This document shows positions 1 through 10,042 of a stretch of 49,239 nucleotides of DNA, in pieces; position 1 is the stretch's first letter; every line of letters starts with the position of its first letter. The notes beneath the pieces were generated by a model that did no database searches, was not told where the DNA came from, and saw only the letters and a program-made list of their open reading frames with translations. The translations under genes and the position numbers were made by a program. The stretch is taken from contig JBBHKE010000893.1 of assembly GCA_037447655.1 (NCBI GenBank), positions 319,803-369,041 of the forward strand, given 5' to 3'. This DNA is from Zygnema cylindricum. Taxonomy: Eukaryota > Streptophyta > Zygnematophyceae > Zygnematales > Zygnemataceae.

Positions 1-36
1 GGAAAAAACCAATCAGGAGGAAAAAACCAATCAGGG
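1..36. repeat. 18-bp direct repeat, two copies
   Basis: GGAAAAAACCAATCAGGR occurs twice head to tail. On the minus strand it encodes the duplicated DWFFPP stretch of the edge protein. Confidence 0.6.
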
Positions 37-698
37 TCCTCAACTCGGTAGGGAGCTTGAGGACCCGGATGTCCCAATACAATGCCTCTCTCCCTATTCG
101 GTGATGGAGGCACCTCAAACACGTCGTCATCATCCGCGTATTCATCCTCTTGTTGTTGTCCCTCGCTATCCGAACTTTGCTCGTCCTCGGTGGCGGGCTC
201 ATCCACATCGTTCCATACCCGAATATCCGTGGGATGTTCTACCTCGGGGGCTAGATTCTCAACCGGCGGTTCCTCCCCGTCCACAATGCTCTCATCGCTA
301 CAAGAAGTCAAGGGGACGTAATCTTCATCACTCCAATGACTAACTTTCCGTTTTCCAAGTTTTATTTCCCTCCTCCTCTCTAACCTTTTCAGTGCCTCAC
401 TCCCTCCCCCCTCCTCCCGCTCATGAAAAACCGTATTTTTCCTTTTTATTATCTTCCTCCTCTCCACTCTTCCCACCGCCTCACTTCCCTCTCCTTCCTC
501 AACCATCGCCCCTTTTCCCCTTCCTCCCTGATCTAACGCCGCATTCCCTCCCGCCTCACCTTCTTCCTCCCTCCCCCTCTCATCAGAATCCCTAATTTTA
601 TTTTTTTTCCTCGTACTCTTCCTCACTACTCCTCCCCCCGTCTCACTTCCCTCCCCTTCCTCAACCATTGCCCCTTTTCCCCTTCTTTCCACACCCAT
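1..698 (-). CDS. Partial open frame: basic repeat region then acidic region, runs off left edge
   Basis: I do not recognise this protein. Read on the minus strand from the ATG at 698-696, the frame stays open for 232 codons to the window edge. The first ~110 residues are rich in Glu, Gly, Arg and Lys and carry an imperfect ~54-residue repeat (GKGAMVEEGEGSE recurs 64 codons apart, followed by VRKSTRKK or VERRKIIKRK; a third variant reads SEALKRLERREIKLGKRK). A strongly acidic region follows (SDSEGQQQEDEYADDDDVFE) and then the stretch APYRVEDPDWFFPPDWFF. In frame just upstream of the ATG, the next repeat unit has TGA where the homologous unit has GGA, so the gene may once have started further right or may be decaying. 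It could be a nuclear protein or a transposon-encoded product. Coding status is inferred only from the open frame and composition. Confidence 0.4.
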   Translation of the reverse strand, partial: MGVERRGKGAMVEEGEGSETGGGVVRKSTRKKNKIRDSDERGREEEGEAGGNAALDQGGRGKGAMVEEGEGSEAVGRVERRKIIKRKNTVFHEREEGGGSEALKRLERRREIKLGKRKVSHWSDEDYVPLTSCSDESIVDGEEPPVENLAPEVEHPTDIRVWNDVDEPATEDEQSSDSEGQQQEDEYADDDDVFEVPPSPNRERGIVLGHPGPQAPYRVEDPDWFFPPDWFF

Positions 699-950
699 AG
701 CCGCGTCCCCTCACGCCTCACCAACTTCCTCCTCCCCCCTCTCACCAAAAACCCTAATTTTCCTTTTTAGCCTTGTACTCCCCTGCTACTCCTCCCCCCG
801 CTTTACTACCCTCCCGCTCCTCAACCGTCTCCGCCTTTTCCCATCCTACCTCAGAAAAATACCGCCTCCCCCCACCCCTCCGCACTCAATGTGTTATCTC
901 CCCCCCCTACCTCTCCTTTTTCCTCCTCCTCCCTCTCATCAAAGGTGGTC
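390..950. repeat. Degenerate ~160-bp tandem repeat, pyrimidine-rich on + strand
   Basis: Three clear units and a partial one. The landmark CCTCAACCATYGCCCCTTTT lies near 498, 660 and 820 (spacing 162 and 160). A second landmark, CTCATCARAATCCCTAATTTT-like, lies near 419, 578 and 738 (spacing 159 and 160). The first two units overlap the minus-strand open frame and are read in the same phase, so the repeat is partly coding if that gene is real. Confidence 0.7.
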
Positions 951-3403
951 AGGGTTTTTGTTTGCCAGGGTGGCAGTTATTTTTGCTGGAACACAAAGGG
1001 GTCAGGATTATCCTAGAGGCTTCTTGGAAGCTGTCTACTCTGAGGACTTATGGAGGTCTCAGAGTTTCATTTTCTCCCTTTCCCCCCTCATCGTTTACCT
1101 CCTCCACCCTACTCACCTCAACAAATGCCTCCCTTTCGTTCCCTTCCCTTTCTCTTCCTTCCCATCCAATGGCTAACGGGATTGTTGCCTCTCGTTGCCT
1201 TGCTAACTCTTCAGCGGTCGCCGAAATAAGGGGAGGATAGCGACGACGATGAGCCACCACAGTACGTGGTTGCCTAATTTGCTTGTTGCCGCCCTTCATA
1301 GCTTAGCCTCAATTTAGCGTGTAACAATGAGGTGAAGAAGACGCGGCTATGAAGAGTGGAGGGTGCAGTACACAGTACAGACATAAAACCCTACTTTTAT
1401 TACGTAAAAATAAACTATTTCGTGCGGGGGATACTTACATTACGAATGGCCATGCACGAAATTACTTCGAACCCTTTCCGATGCGTTTGAAAATTCCTAC
1501 GTGGGGCGACGATAAAACAAATTGAATCCCACATTTCACTTACCACGCGGCTTCAACATTGGACGTCGTCGCGTATGCACCATTTCGTTAGACGTTACGT
1601 TGTATTGTCGCTTACACGATTTACCGGAGGACGTTTTCATTGGACATTTCCAACGTTAAAGCGACGACGCATTGTCGTCGCTTTTCGATTTCTCCAACAT
1701 TTGCCGAATCTCGGATGTAGTACACTTAGTCACCGGTTTATACGTTTCAACACACAACAAATAGCTATTGGAGGACGTTGTATAACAAGCCATCATAAAT
1801 ACACGAGATGGTTAGGGGGGAGAATATGGCATGGACAACCATGCAATACGAGGGGAACATAATCAATTTATAAATTATTGAATATGTAAAATTAAATTAC
1901 AAACAATGGGAAAGAGCGACACACAAATTAAGCAACCGAGGGTTGCTACATAAAGGTAAGGACAATGGATAAATTCTTACCTGTACGATACCCCCCCGAA
2001 AAATGTTGCGGAAACATCTTGACAGTCCTCGGGATGAGCAGATCCTTTCCATTCGCGTGACAATCGACGATCATCCAATTGATTACCCAAAGCCGAGTAA
2101 CCTTCGTTGACACTTACTGAACTTTTTAGGTCGACTACCGGACGTTCCCGTGTTTATCACCCGGTGGGTTCAAATTTCCGGTCACAGCGCCTTCCACGAA
2201 GGGGTCCACCTCGGGTGATCCCTTTCCTCTGTTCGGTGGGTCTGGTCCTTGGGTTTCAGTACAATCCATGTCCTCTTCAGTTAGTGGTGGTAATAAACCC
2301 GCTGTAGCGGTGTTTTTCGCCGCAAAAAATGTGGTAATATAAGAAGTAATAGGCCACATATTGCAAATAATAGAGTTGACTTTTTGTCCAAATGATGATA
2401 CAAAGCAAATAATAAAGAAGCAAAAATGAAGGTAACTGAAGGATGCGGAAAGACAGTGTCATTGTTGGACCAAACGCCAGATATATATACCAAATAAAAA
2501 ACCAAATTGTGGGAAAAAGGGAGGGAAACCATTCCCTTTACCTTCGGTCGTCAAAATTTAAATTTTAATATTTTGCGTGACAACAAGCTGTCCAAATATT
2601 TTAGACGACACAAAGAAGGCGGGAAAGTTTCAAATTTTTTGTTAGTTTTGAGAGGGGGTATGCACGTGATAAGCGACCGACGATTTTCATGAAAGAGCCA
2701 TGGTAACTGCCTGCTTTTTGACGTACCTACGGATCAACTTTCGAATGGCGACGGGTATGACAGGCGGTTGGTGTCACGTCATGTTGGAGCCGTAATGTTT
2801 GCGTGGATATAAAATTGTCCACGTGTAAATTTGGGCGACCAATCACGAAACGCTTGAGACGAGGTGGTTGGTGAGATTGTACAATTGGGACCAATTTAGA
2901 ATAGGAGTTTACTCTATTACGTCATTACATTAACGCTAATACCGATCACAAGTTAGGGAGACAACGGAAATGCATCCATTTTAGAATTAACACACATTTT
3001 AGCATGAATTCACGCTAATTAAACAGACGTCGCGACATTATTAGAGTAAAGAACCCTTATTACCGTACATTGTTGACGTAAAACGGAAAAGCGACCAACT
3101 GTTGAAACAACAAGCGTTGCGTAATCGATACATGCGTAGAAATTACACTCCGTAAAATTTTATCAAAGTTGTATACTTAACGGCGAATACATGACGCCTA
3201 ACTATGGTGAAATATTATGACATGTACGTTGGAATGATTTACACTGTTACGTGACGGCGTACGATCTGAAGTAAATTGTACGGCTACTTTTATTAGTGTA
3301 AACATGTTTGCGACCGACATTTTTTTTTTCAAAGATCCAAATTACTATAACCAAACAATTAGACTGTATGATTTTTTCCAAAATTTTCAAAATCTTAAAT
3401 AGC

Positions 3404-3469
3404 GTACACCACGGTAATTTTTTTTATACGCTAAAAAAACTTACACGCTAATAACGATTGGCGGTGTAC
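3404..3469. mobile_element. Short inverted-repeat element or paired solo ends (GTACACC...GGTGTAC)
   Basis: The 66-bp piece begins GTACACC and ends GGTGTAC. Its right end, ACGCTAATAACGATTGGCGG, matches the terminal motif of the family A/B elements elsewhere in the window (CACTAATAACGATGGGCAGT near 6957). It could be an internal-deletion derivative or the right end of a larger degenerate element starting before 3000. Confidence 0.4.
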
Positions 3470-3501
3470 AGTATGGGTATCGAACAAGCCCCCATACAAG
3501 T

Positions 3502-4068
3502 GTGGGACCTTCGGCACCTCGCGGCACCTCGCGCCGACATTTCGGCACCTCGCGCCGACATTCGGCACCTCTTGGGATTGAGCACAGTACTGTACTTGTC
3601 GGCTGTCGCGGACACCGCACAGGCTGCCCCCAGGATGGCAGAGGCCTGTACTGCGTCGTCCTTTCGAATTGGGAAGCGTCAATGGATAACTTCGCTTAGG
3701 AAAGACAAAGTACGCAGTCGCATGGACATTCACTCGTGCTGTCGTATCCTTTGTAATAAGCATGATTTATTGATTTCCTACGTGAATTTCTCGATGCTAT
3801 TCATTCCAACGAAGTTACGGACGAAACTTCCCTCCACAGCCCTGTTGCCCAAGCCCAGCGATTCGCGGTGCAGTATACGGAAAGAATCATCACCGACCTG
3901 TGGAATCAGAAACGATTTTTGATGCCACTGTTTTGGCGAACCCTGCCTCGGTTGTAGTTACGGTTCATGCGGCTCAGGATGTTAGGACAACCATGCCTGA
4001 CGCTACAGCACTAGGAAAAAGGAGCGTGATTACGCGCACCACGATGCTATACATGACGTCATTCTGAT
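3502..4068 (+). pseudogene. Decayed coding fragment, family unrecognised
   Basis: Pieces in two frames have coding-like composition but are broken by stops. In one frame, DGRGLYCVVLSNWEASMDNFA is followed by stops and then by an uninterrupted stretch from 3766 to 3957 (FLREFLDAIHSNEV..., ending FWRTLPRL). In another frame, 3918-4068 reads FDATVLANPASVVVTVHAAQ... and ends ITRTTMLYMTSF. The second piece resembles an open fragment at 16063-16296 (KRSVITRTTMLY here against GRSAITHIAMLW there). I read this as a relic of a dispersed gene or retroelement. The function is unknown and I saw no family motif. Confidence 0.3.
3505..3575. repeat. Short tandem repeat, ~20-bp unit
   Basis: The motif CGGCACCTCGCGCCGACATT is repeated two to three times with small length changes. 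Confidence 0.65.
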
Positions 4069-5698
4069 GGCAGTCAAGATCCTTGTTTAGGCGCCGTTCT
4101 GGATAAGTTCCACTGTACCGTGGCCTACCCTCATTCGAGAGGAGGCACCTTGTGAGCCACCCTTTTCCGTCCTCACAATTTTTTATCATCGGCGTTATTA
4201 TGTGTGAAATCACATCGTGTGCAAACTTCTATCCTCCTTTGACCTGCTTGCTCTTATGGATCGTCAACATGTCCCGGGATCCCCTCAGCGCCCTCCACCG
4301 AGACCGAGGATTTAAAGTTCGCTTTATTTGGTTTTTTAATCATTTTCGGAGTTGGTTGTGTTGTTTCTGTTTAGGGTACCTTACTTTGTAGTAGGTTTTA
4401 TGCTGGTTGCTCCTTTCCATCTCCTTTGTTGGCTTGCCATCAGTTTCTTTTGCAATGTTTTTCTGTTTAGTTTTTTTTTTTCCCCTAGTCGGTTTTCATT
4501 TCCGGTTTTGACTTTCGTTTCTTTTCTTCCCATGTACTCAGATGGTTTACCATCATGCTTTCTAAATAGAGCTTCTCAACGTGTTATTTCGAATTTGGTG
4601 ACGTGGTAAAAAAATCTTCGCCTTTTGGATTAACTTTGTAACAACATTTAGGGTTTGAAGGAACTATTCCTGTCTCTACCTTTCCTTTTCACATTACCAA
4701 CATGCTCACAGGTTTCTTTGGCCAATTTAAATATGCAATCGAAATTTCCAAGACCACTCCCAAGATGCCAAAATCGCCATATCCATAGTTAAAAGGATGT
4801 TTCGAATATCACTAAGATTATAGAGTGGATGTTGTCAAGATTTCGAGCGACGGAATAGCTAAAACATCCTCGAAAAATGAAAACTTTAGGGGATTTAGAC
4901 CCTAAAGGCGACTTTGCCATGCAAGATCATGGAGACACAGTTCTGTTACGATTTTCTAAATTTCCCATTGACTATTTTCCTCTAATCATCCACAATCATA
5001 ACTCATTGATTTTGCACGAATATCACGATGCTTTTATGCCAAGCAAAGATTCATACAGTGTGCAAGAAAAGTAGATGTTAATGATTTTTGTGTACTAGTG
5101 TGAAATTCGTATTAGAGGGCAGAATTAAGAACATGAAATAAATTGGAAAAAGTGTGGATTTACAAAGAAGTAAAACAATCACGCCACATCGAACTTGACC
5201 AAAAAAGGAAGTCCAGAACCACAAAGAAACCTAATTTTAACTTGCTCCATTCTTGAAACAATGGTGCTATCAAGGAAATGATGTAGGAAAAATGAGGGTA
5301 AAGCATTGCTTTCTTATTTACAGTTTCCACAAGTAATGTGAGGATCGCCAAAATCCTCCGTCCCAAAGTCTTAAGAAAATATGAATACGCGCCAAAAGAA
5401 CAGAGGCAGAGGCACTCGACTTAGGACGGACTGAAATGACAATGTAACTGTCCATAAAAAAACCAATTAAAGAGAGAGAAAAGAGAAGAAGAAAGAAAAA
5501 GAAAGGAACGAGAGGAGCGAGAAATGTGATGAAACAAAAAAAAGCAACTTTCAGCTTTCACCAGCAAACCCTTCCTGTCGTCACAACTTTCCGAATTACA
5601 CGATTCTCTTCTATTACAAAACACTTCTACGAGCAACGCCAAATATTCCGATATTCTTAAACGAATTAAAACCTAAACTCTATCTAAAACCCCAAATA

Positions 5699-7881
5699 CT
5701 ACGAGCCTTTAGCCTCGACAACCTTCGCTGCGGGAGTCACAGCCTCATAAATCCGGGCCTTCCGGAGAATCTCAGAGACCACCCAACATTTTCTTTTGCT
5801 CAAAGGTCGCGACGAGTCGATTCGGACCTGGGGAGGTCGAAAGGGAGAAGGAATGGCACAGGGATGAGACGGGACACATGTAGGGAAAGTTGAAGGGCAA
5901 GAAGTTAGAAAGAGAGGGAGGAGGGAGGGAGGGCGAGAGAGGAAGAGAGAAAGGGGGGGAGAGAGAGGGGGAGGGGGAGAGGGAGGGGGGGGGAGAGGGA
6001 GAAGTAAATACAATGTAGTATGTTTCATTTACGCAGCATAGTGTGATACGCAAGGTAAATACGACAATGGTCGACAAAATATCATTAGATATCTTTTAGA
6101 TTGCTTTTACAAGTTTTGGCCTCAATATGTTTGTCATTTTGTGTCACCGGGTCGATCTCAAAGTTACAAGCAGGTCAATACGGCATGTTCCATCTGTTAT
6201 TTTATATACACCTAGCATTTTGACAAAAGCCGTGACAGACTACCCAAATGGTTCAATATTTATTTATTATAAAATAGAGGTATTGGTAGATACACAGCAG
6301 AAAACACAACCGACAGGCTTAAAATTCAGGGGAAATCGCGGGGGCTGATCCAGAATTAACAGGTATTTGTGAGTGTTCATGTCACCAAGAATTGATGTGG
6401 TCAAGTAGATTACTGTATAGAGTGCGGACTCCTGCTGTGCAAAGTATTGACATTTATATCGTCATTTGTCCTTTGTGTTCCCCTTCATTCCATAAGTTTG
6501 GCGTCGCATTCTACTGTCATTTCACTTCAAACACCTTTACCGTAAATTCGGCCTCATGTATTGTTTGCCATTCACTTGGCCCAGAGAGATTTCCATTTCC
6601 ATCACGCCGTTGTACGGACGTCCAACCGAAAACATCGACAGAAATTCAGTCCAATGTGCAACACCCTACTCGATCATCACCATTAGGGTTAAAAATATTA
6701 ACTACGTCATAGGTTTCTCTGACCAGAAACCATAAATTAGGGTTGATAACACTATTTAAGGGAGAGGATTACAATCTGTCACGCACTATCCTAAACTAAA
6801 CTGCCCATCGCTATTAGTGTTTATAATGCCAATTCAGGCGTGGCTTTTTTTAAAATAGTGTTAATAACATTATGTAAGGGAGTGGAAGTCGCCAAGTCCA
6901 TACACTAAATTAGTATCACACATCTTAATTCCGCATTTGCACTAATAAATCCTTCACACTAATAACGATGGGCAGTGTAGTATTACTGATACGAATTCCG
7001 CTTTTATCACTATAAACTAATACTCATCAACAAACGACCACAAAATTACAATCCAATCGGCTTTGGATGTGTTAGATATATTAAATTGTTAGAGTTCACA
7101 ACCAGAAAGTGACGATGAATTATGTATTGAATAGTCGCAAAAATCGGTAACTATCAATTTTCAAGTATCTTCAATTATTGTCCAGATACCAAACCAAAAA
7201 TATCAAATAAAATTTAACTCGATATGGAAACATTGCTCAGGTTTTAAATCCTAAATGTGAAAAAAAAAGGGTTGCGGACAAGATAATTATCTTTCTAGAA
7301 TAATCATCACAGAATGTTCGTAAACAAATGCGATGATAATTGCAAAAAAACGCAAAAAAAAGGAAGAAAAAGATTGAATTCTTTCCAAAATCCTAATTAG
7401 AGAGTGAAAAACGCACGAATGGAAACAATGTTGATTTTTTTGCAGTTTAGGGGTGTTCAGTGCTCAGGGTTCAGGATTTTGAAATTTTCAGGATAAATAA
7501 AATATAGTTAAAACCTAAAATTCCCCAAACCCTTCAAAAAAAGAAAGGGTAGGCAAAGATTAGTCGCCATAGCAAACGGCGGTAAGAGAGAGTGAGATAG
7601 GCGAAGGAAGAGGCTGCGAGAAAACGTTGGAGACAGGTTGAGGGAGAGGGAGGGAGAGGGAGGGAGGGAGAGGGAGGGAGGGAGAGAGAGGGAGAGAGAG
7701 AAAAAGGAGTTTTTCCCACCTGATCTCCCACATTGCAGGCATTCGTCTCATCATGCGCCATGAACTTCTTAGTCGTCCGTACAGCCTTCCTGTACTTCGC
7801 GTGCTCCCGGAAGCGCTCCACCGCCACCAGTACGGACTTCTGCATCCGCGCCGACACCACGCGCCCGACAAACGACCGCAT
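5699..7881 (-). CDS. Mitochondrial-type small-subunit ribosomal protein uS17 (two exons)
   Basis: Exon 1 is 7881-7720 and exon 2 is 5827-5699, joined in phase 0 across a 1.9 kb intron (donor GTGGGA, acceptor CCCCAG), giving 96 residues. The family signatures are clear: GRVVSARMQKSVLVAVERF, then KKFMAHDETNACNVGDQ, and after the splice VRIDSSRPLSKRKCWVVSEI and RKARIYEAV. uS17 binds 16S-type rRNA early in small-subunit assembly. Bacterial forms are usually near 85 residues, so this one has only a short C-terminal extension (ending VVEAKGS). The SRPLSKRK...WVV...ARIY pattern is what I recall for plant mitochondrial uS17. There is no long N-terminal presequence, as in several mitochondrial homologues. 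GA-rich tracts lie near both ends of the intron. Confidence 0.9.
5890..6004. repeat. GA-rich simple repeat in uS17 intron
   Basis: Purine tract on the + strand (GAGAGGGAGG-type), about 65 bp from the intron acceptor; pyrimidine on the transcribed gene's sense strand. Confidence 0.8.
6800..6976. mobile_element. Family A inverted-repeat element (MITE-like), copy 1
   Basis: Terminal inverted repeats of 21 bp at 6800-6820 and 6956-6976 differ at one position (CTGCCCATCGCTATTAGTGT at the left). The interior has an AGTGTTAATAAC...GGGAGTGGA...ACTAAATTAG segment shared with the copies at 39.8 and 42.2 kb. A second partial copy of the internal segment (ACTATTTAAGGGAGAGGA) lies directly left at 6746-6799. 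No coding capacity. It sits inside the uS17 intron. Confidence 0.7.
7636..7703. repeat. GGGAGA simple repeat next to uS17 exon 1 donor site
   Basis: (GGGAG)n and (GA)n tract on the + strand, starting about 16 bp into the intron on the gene's sense strand. Confidence 0.8.
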
Positions 7882-7900
7882 CTCGACAAAACTCCCCTGT

Positions 7901-7927
7901 CACGTCACGTCACTTCACGTCACGTCG
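7901..7927 (-). promoter_or_regulatory. Clustered ACGT-core boxes upstream of uS17
   Basis: Four copies of the CACGTCA-type pentamer repeat (CACGTCACGTCA, one interruption, then again) lie 20-46 bp before the uS17 start codon. Read on the gene's strand these are TGACGTG motifs, the core bound by bZIP-type factors in plants. Function is inferred from motif and position only. Confidence 0.4.
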
Positions 7928-8714
7928 CGGTGAGTGGCGCAGTAGTATGCCACTCTGCGTTGTAATGTGTTACGTGACTAGTGGGAGGAAAAAATATGCA
8001 GAAAAAGACACGTGAGGATACAGGAGAGAGAGGGAGAGGGAGTAAGGGATGGGAGAGGCTCATGTGACTGAGGGATACGGAAGGAGAGAGGATGTCAAAT
8101 GTCACGCCACGATGTAGAATTCCGAAACATGATGCGTCATGCCCGGGTCATGTAAGATTGGGGACGGTATAAAATTATAAATTAGGGTGCGTCTCCATGT
8201 GTTTAAGTAAGGGTTTTTTTCTGTCGTTTTCCTGTAAAACTTAAAGCCGTACCGCGTAAGTTTTAACCGTACAAAAAAATAGAAAAAATGAGAAGTACAT
8301 TTTGCGTCATCATCGAATTTAAGATGTAATACATGTTGTCGTTTTGTGTACTTCGACCCAGGGCCACGCCAAAAACGTCATCTTCAAACTTTTCTTTAAA
8401 ACACAGGGAAGATGTGTTTTAAAACAAAGAATTTTCAAAAAACAAATAGAACACGTAGTCGCACGTGTACAAATTTTTCAAATTTTTTAAAAAGAATTCA
8501 AGCGACGACGAAAAGTGCACGATCCGCTATGTTTTGTCCGTTTGCGTTCAGGTACGGCAAAGCAAAGTACACAATTTGTTTGGATTTGTCCGTTTGCGCC
8601 TGGTACGGATTTTATTTCGCCAGGGGTCTCAAGATCCGATGCCATTTCACGTCGAGCGGGCAAGAGACGCAAACTGCAAAGGCAAAGTGCATCTTCTTCA
8701 ACCGTGAAACGGCC

Positions 8715-8824
8715 CAGGCTGGATGGCGGTACATCTACAATGTCACGAAAAGTCATGCGACGTCACAAGCAGGCTGGATGGCGGTACGTCTACAATGTCA
8801 CGAAAAGTCATGCGACGTCACAAG
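8715..8824. repeat. 55-bp tandem duplication
   Basis: Units 8715-8769 and 8770-8824 differ at one base. Each starts CAGGCTGGATGGCGGTAC and ends GCGACGTCACAAG, so each carries a GACGTCA core. Confidence 0.9.
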
Positions 8825-9224
8825 CAGTTACAAAAAATAACGTGCGTCATCACAGATTGTACACTGTCGACAGCCGTCATGGGCATTGTCGACGTATACA
8901 ATCGTCACGCCCTTAAGTGACAACTTCGTTTGATACACATGGGGACACCCGAAATCCGGGTCCGCCGGATCTGCGCTAAAAAACAAATATTTTTCTCTAA
9001 GTTTCAAATACATGGAGACGCACCCTTATATGCAAAATCTTCCTATGGAATCTGGTGGTGTAAGAATCGACAGATTACTACCAGGAATCTCTGCAAACAA
9101 TCACCATGTGTCACGTGTCCGATGAAACTTTTAGACAAACGTAATTTTTTTTGCAGTCGCTGAAAACGTCAATCAGTGGAACAAACTCCGTGAAGGACCC
9201 TAAACCGGATTACAACAAGTTGAA

Positions 9225-9240
9225 CAGCTGACGTCAGCTG
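9225..9240. promoter_or_regulatory. 16-bp perfect palindrome with CRE-type core
   Basis: CAGCTGACGTCAGCTG is self-complementary and contains TGACGTCA flanked by two CAGCTG E-boxes. It lies about 800 bp upstream of the lipase start codon. A regulatory role is inferred. Confidence 0.35.
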
Positions 9241-10042
9241 AAATCATAGTCCAAAATCGGAAGAATTCTATCTTGCAGCTCGAAGCTTTGATTTAGTTCG
9301 AAATATATCGTATTATATTTACTTTTTCACAACGAATATTAGTAGATGAGTAGAAGGAAACTGAGCCGCTAACCCGTTTGCCATCCCGATACATCCATAG
9401 TAACTGGCCGCAAATTTACACTCGGACGTCATCAGCCATATGCTTATTAACAGTTCGGATGCTGGTTTGAACAGGTGACGCTCAAACAGTTCATAGCTCT
9501 CGTATGATGTCATCGCAATTCTCGTGCTTTTTGAGGCATTTGTACTCTCGAAACCGTACGATCGTATCTTATTTTGGAGTTCGGACAGTTCTATTAATGC
9601 CGTACTGGAAATGAAGTGTCCGCACACAGTTGGAGATGGCGACTGCCTTCGTGGTAACCTGGTAAATGCAGCTGAGAACTCTTTTTGGTAATGTACCTTA
9701 GGACTGTGGTGAAGTTCTGTATGGGCAAAAGCTCAAACAGTACAACTTGACCTTGTTGAAAGTCAAGGCTAAAGAAAATGAAACTTGCGAGGTCTATCGC
9801 ATAAAAAGCGGGAAAAAGGTAGAGGAACACATCAAAATGCACCTGACGGAAGAAATTTGGGTTGCTTACAAGTGAGAGTTGCAAACTGGAGAATATGAGG
9901 TTGTATAAAGGTGTTGGATCTGATAAATCTTTACGTGTTTCATCATGATTGGTGTCCGATATAGGATTATGGATTCATTTTCTGATTTTTGAGAGAAAAT
10001 TTGCTTAAAGTTTGGTTTTTTGCGCAATTTTTTCGAGTGAGT

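Larger units (their letters stand above)
951..5698. other. Intergenic stretch without a supported gene
   Basis: I see no recognisable protein here apart from the decayed fragment at 3502-4068. The stretch is AT-rich and contains solo ends of the element family described elsewhere (near 2935, 3045, 3290 and 3404-3469). Open frames at 4877-5074 and 5160-5366 have no recognisable features. Confidence 0.5.
7928..10042. other. Intergenic region between divergent uS17 and lipase genes
   Basis: No recognisable protein. It holds a 55-bp tandem duplication, a 16-bp palindrome and a CACGTG box (9112-9117). Open frames at 8412-8840 and 9319-9884 overlap repeats or lack family features. Confidence 0.5.

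Noticed and set aside
82-343. Plus-strand Ser-rich frames at the left edge
   Set aside because: They are antisense to the longer minus-strand open frame with more protein-like composition.
2150-2190. tRNA-like B-box (GGTTCAAATTTCC)
   Set aside because: No matching A box or acceptor stem nearby and the spacing does not fold into a cloverleaf.
3458-3922. 154-codon plus-strand frame
   Set aside because: Runs through a short tandem repeat and overlaps the more coding-like frame of the decayed fragment; no recognisable motif.
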